Below, piece by piece: positions 5,319 to 6,212 of a DNA stretch of 6,212 nucleotides; the first letter of the stretch is position 1, and each line of letters begins with the position of its first letter. Source of the DNA: Candidatus Bathyarchaeota archaeon (GTDB lineage Archaea; Thermoproteota; Bathyarchaeia; Bathyarchaeales; Bathycorpusculaceae); the NCBI GenBank assembly GCA_030668645.1, contig DAOVFC010000036.1:1-6212 (forward strand). Reading direction: 5' to 3'. The notes under the pieces were generated by a model that saw nothing but the letters and a program-made list of their open reading frames with translations, made no database searches and was not told the origin of the DNA. A program made the position numbers and the translations under genes.

Positions 5319-5636
5319 ATGGAATACGTCTACGCCGCGATGCTTCTCCACAAGGCGGGAAAAGAGATCAACGAAAAAAACCTAACGCAAGTTCTAACCG
5401 CGGCAGGCCTAAACGTGGACGCCGTAAGAATAAAAGCGTTGGTGTCTTCCTTGGCAGAAGTCGACATTGACGAAGCGATAAAATCCGCTCCAACGATGAT
5501 GGCTGCACCAGCAGCGCCAGCAGCGGCAGCACCAGCTGAAAAAGCCAAGCCAGAAGAAGAAAAGAAAAAGAAGGAAGAAGAGGAGAAAGCCAAAGAAGAA
5601 GCAGCGCTCGAAGGTTTAGGTGCATTATTCGGCTGA
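5319..5636 (+). CDS. rpl12: Ribosomal stalk protein L12 (archaeal P1-like)
   Basis: Archaeal L12 forms dimers on the L10 spine, and its tails recruit translation GTPases. From ATG 5319 it has 105 residues. The N-terminal dimerisation domain (1-58) starts MEYVYAAMLLHKAGKEI and includes NLTQVLTAAGLNVD and DIDEAIK. An Ala/Pro hinge (about 59-73) follows, then a Glu/Lys-rich flexible stretch (74-95). The tail is EGLGALFG (98-105), the conserved factor-binding end. It is unrelated to bacterial L7/L12. It is last in the operon and is followed by T-rich sequence. Opposite-strand frames over the repetitive hinge are composition artefacts. Confidence 0.97.
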   Translation: MEYVYAAMLLHKAGKEINEKNLTQVLTAAGLNVDAVRIKALVSSLAEVDIDEAIKSAPTMMAAPAAPAAAAPAEKAKPEEEKKKKEEEEKAKEEAALEGLGALFG

Positions 5637-5689
5637 GAAGCAGCTTCCCATTTTACATTCTTTCTATACATGACATTTGTTACTTTTGT
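5632..5689 (+). terminator. Probable transcription terminator region after rpl12
   Basis: A small hairpin GCTG-N5-CAGC (5632-5644) overlaps the stop codon. T-rich runs follow at 5651-5665 and 5676-5689. Archaeal polymerase ends on T-tracts without needing a strong hairpin. Composition and position support this, but no single long T-run is present. Confidence 0.45.
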
Positions 5690-5690
5690 T

Positions 5691-5708
5691 ATGATTGTTA
5701 TAAATCAT
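5691..5708. repeat. Inverted repeat ATGATT-N6-AATCAT around a TATA-like core
   Basis: Perfect 6-bp arms flank GTTATA in the 176-bp gap between rpl12 and the nitroreductase gene. The core, TTATAAAT at 5698-5705, is TATA-like, so this may be a regulated promoter with a long leader, or chance in AT-rich DNA. Confidence 0.3.
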
Positions 5709-5721
5709 TTACGGAACTTAC

Positions 5722-5746
5722 ATGCAAATAGGCTGTTTCATTGCAT
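5722..5746. repeat. Inverted repeat ATGCAA-N13-TTGCAT
   Basis: Perfect 6-bp arms (5722-5727, 5741-5746) lie downstream of the TATA-like core at 5698-5705 and upstream of the nitroreductase gene. They could form a small RNA hairpin or a protein site. No known family is recognised. Confidence 0.25.
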
Positions 5747-5782
5747 TTGAAAGCTGACGCAGGAAAGAGTTAAAGGTTTTAG

Positions 5783-5792
5783 AAATAAATTA
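5783..5792 (+). promoter_or_regulatory. TATA-like element before the nitroreductase gene
   Basis: AAATAAATTA is centred about 26 bp before ATG 5813, a spacing that would give a nearly leaderless mRNA. It overlaps the alternative in-frame ATG at 5792. Confidence 0.35.
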
Positions 5793-5812
5793 TGTCAAAG
5801 GATGGTTTGAAA

Positions 5813-6212
5813 ATGCCTCTTTTGGATGTGATCTTCAGGAGAAGAAGTATAAGGCGTTACAGGAGTGAACCGGTTCCAGACGAGGTTTTAAACAACATTC
5901 TTGAGGCTGGGAGGCTGGCTCCCTCTGCAGACAACGCGCAACCCTGGCACTTCATCGCGATAACCGATCCTAAGATCAAGCGTGAACTGTCAAAGGGCAT
6001 GTGGCGGAGTTTTATAGAGGCTTCGGCGTTCACGATAGCTGGTTGCGGAGAGAAAAGCGACAGGTGGTCCACGGTCGATGTCGCAATAGCCTTGGAGAAC
6101 ATGGTGTTAGCAGCGGCAGCTCAGGGAGTTGGATCGTGCTGGATAGGAGCTTTTGAAGAGGAAGAGGTAAAGGAGCTGTTAGGCATCCCGCATCATCTAA
6201 AAGTGATTGCCT
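5813..6212 (+). CDS. Nitroreductase-family FMN oxidoreductase (3' partial)
   Basis: The frame stays open to the right edge. The 133 visible residues are the N-terminal part of a nitroreductase-fold flavoprotein, which binds FMN at a dimer interface and reduces substrates with NAD(P)H. FRRRSIRRY (8-16) is the classic FMN-phosphate segment near the N-terminus. APSADNAQPWHF (36-47) is the second flavin-contact motif. VAIALENMVLAAAAQGVGSCWIGAF (90-114) is the conserved core helix and strand, and ELLGIPHHLKVIA leads into the missing C-terminal part. The substrate cannot be told: the family includes nitro- and flavin-reductases, dehalogenases and cofactor enzymes. The start at 5813 gives a family-like MPLLDVIFRRRS and has GGATGGT upstream (5800-5806). 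ATG 5792 is in frame and would add MSKDGLK. It is probably transcribed apart from the ribosomal operon. Confidence 0.88.
   Translation, partial: MPLLDVIFRRRSIRRYRSEPVPDEVLNNILEAGRLAPSADNAQPWHFIAITDPKIKRELSKGMWRSFIEASAFTIAGCGEKSDRWSTVDVAIALENMVLAAAAQGVGSCWIGAFEEEEVKELLGIPHHLKVIA

Noticed and set aside
5540..5605. Purine-rich repetitive stretch as a possible tandem repeat or mobile element trace
   Set aside because: It encodes the normal charged flexible tail of L12.
5330..5671. Minus-strand frames over rpl12 rich in Ser, Phe, Leu and Ala
   Set aside because: The low-complexity composition simply mirrors the Ala/Pro hinge and Glu/Lys tract of L12.
5857..6102. Minus-strand open frame of 81 codons near the right edge
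   Set aside because: It is antisense to the nitroreductase gene, whose FMN motifs are clear, and has no motifs of its own.

Overview
The window is archaeal. It holds the conserved translation and secretion cluster secE - spt5 - rpl11 - rpl1 - rpl10 - rpl12 in the archaeal order, with archaeal-type proteins: Spt5 rather than a long bacterial NusG, a P0-type L10, a P1-like L12 ending in GLGALFG, and an archaeal/plant-type D-aminoacyl-tRNA deacylase. Promoters look archaeal too: TATA-like boxes lie about 26-28 bp before start codons, next to genes with Shine-Dalgarno sites. dtdA, not ftsZ, lies upstream of secE, which fits a TACK-type archaeon (possibly Bathyarchaeia) better than a typical euryarchaeon. 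The lineage is an inference.

Layout. From the left edge to 461 (+) is the C-terminal part of a protein whose end resembles the sterol-carrier-like domain of Eis-type GNAT acetyltransferases. A convergent gene (527-1441, -) encodes an ornithine-carbamoyltransferase-family enzyme with altered amino-acid-binding motifs. A divergent promoter region (1442-1546) separates it from dtdA (1547-2368, +). A short intergenic region with a TATA box leads into secE (2502-2684), spt5 (2700-3182) and rpl11 (3184-3678), which are nearly contiguous. A 52-bp gap with two tandem TATA/T-tract elements precedes rpl1 (3731-4384), rpl10 (4398-5297) and rpl12 (5319-5636). A T-rich region that probably ends transcription, and two small inverted repeats, precede a nitroreductase-family gene (5813 onward, +) cut by the right edge.

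How it works together. SecE is part of the SecYE translocon. Spt5 couples RNA polymerase to elongation and probably to ribosomes. L11, L10 and L12 build the ribosomal stalk that recruits translation factors, and L1 forms the opposite stalk at the E site. DtdA removes D-amino acids from mischarged tRNAs, so it is functionally close to translation although it has its own leader. The carbamoyltransferase and the nitroreductase are metabolic neighbours with no visible link to the cluster.

This is mostly an ordinary conserved region. The points worth a second look are the carbamoyltransferase substrate motifs, an L10 without the usual archaeal stalk-tail motif, the tandem promoter/T-tract region before rpl1, and several start-site and partial-gene corrections. 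I see no mobile element, CRISPR array, tRNA or rRNA, and no evidence of a new multi-gene system.
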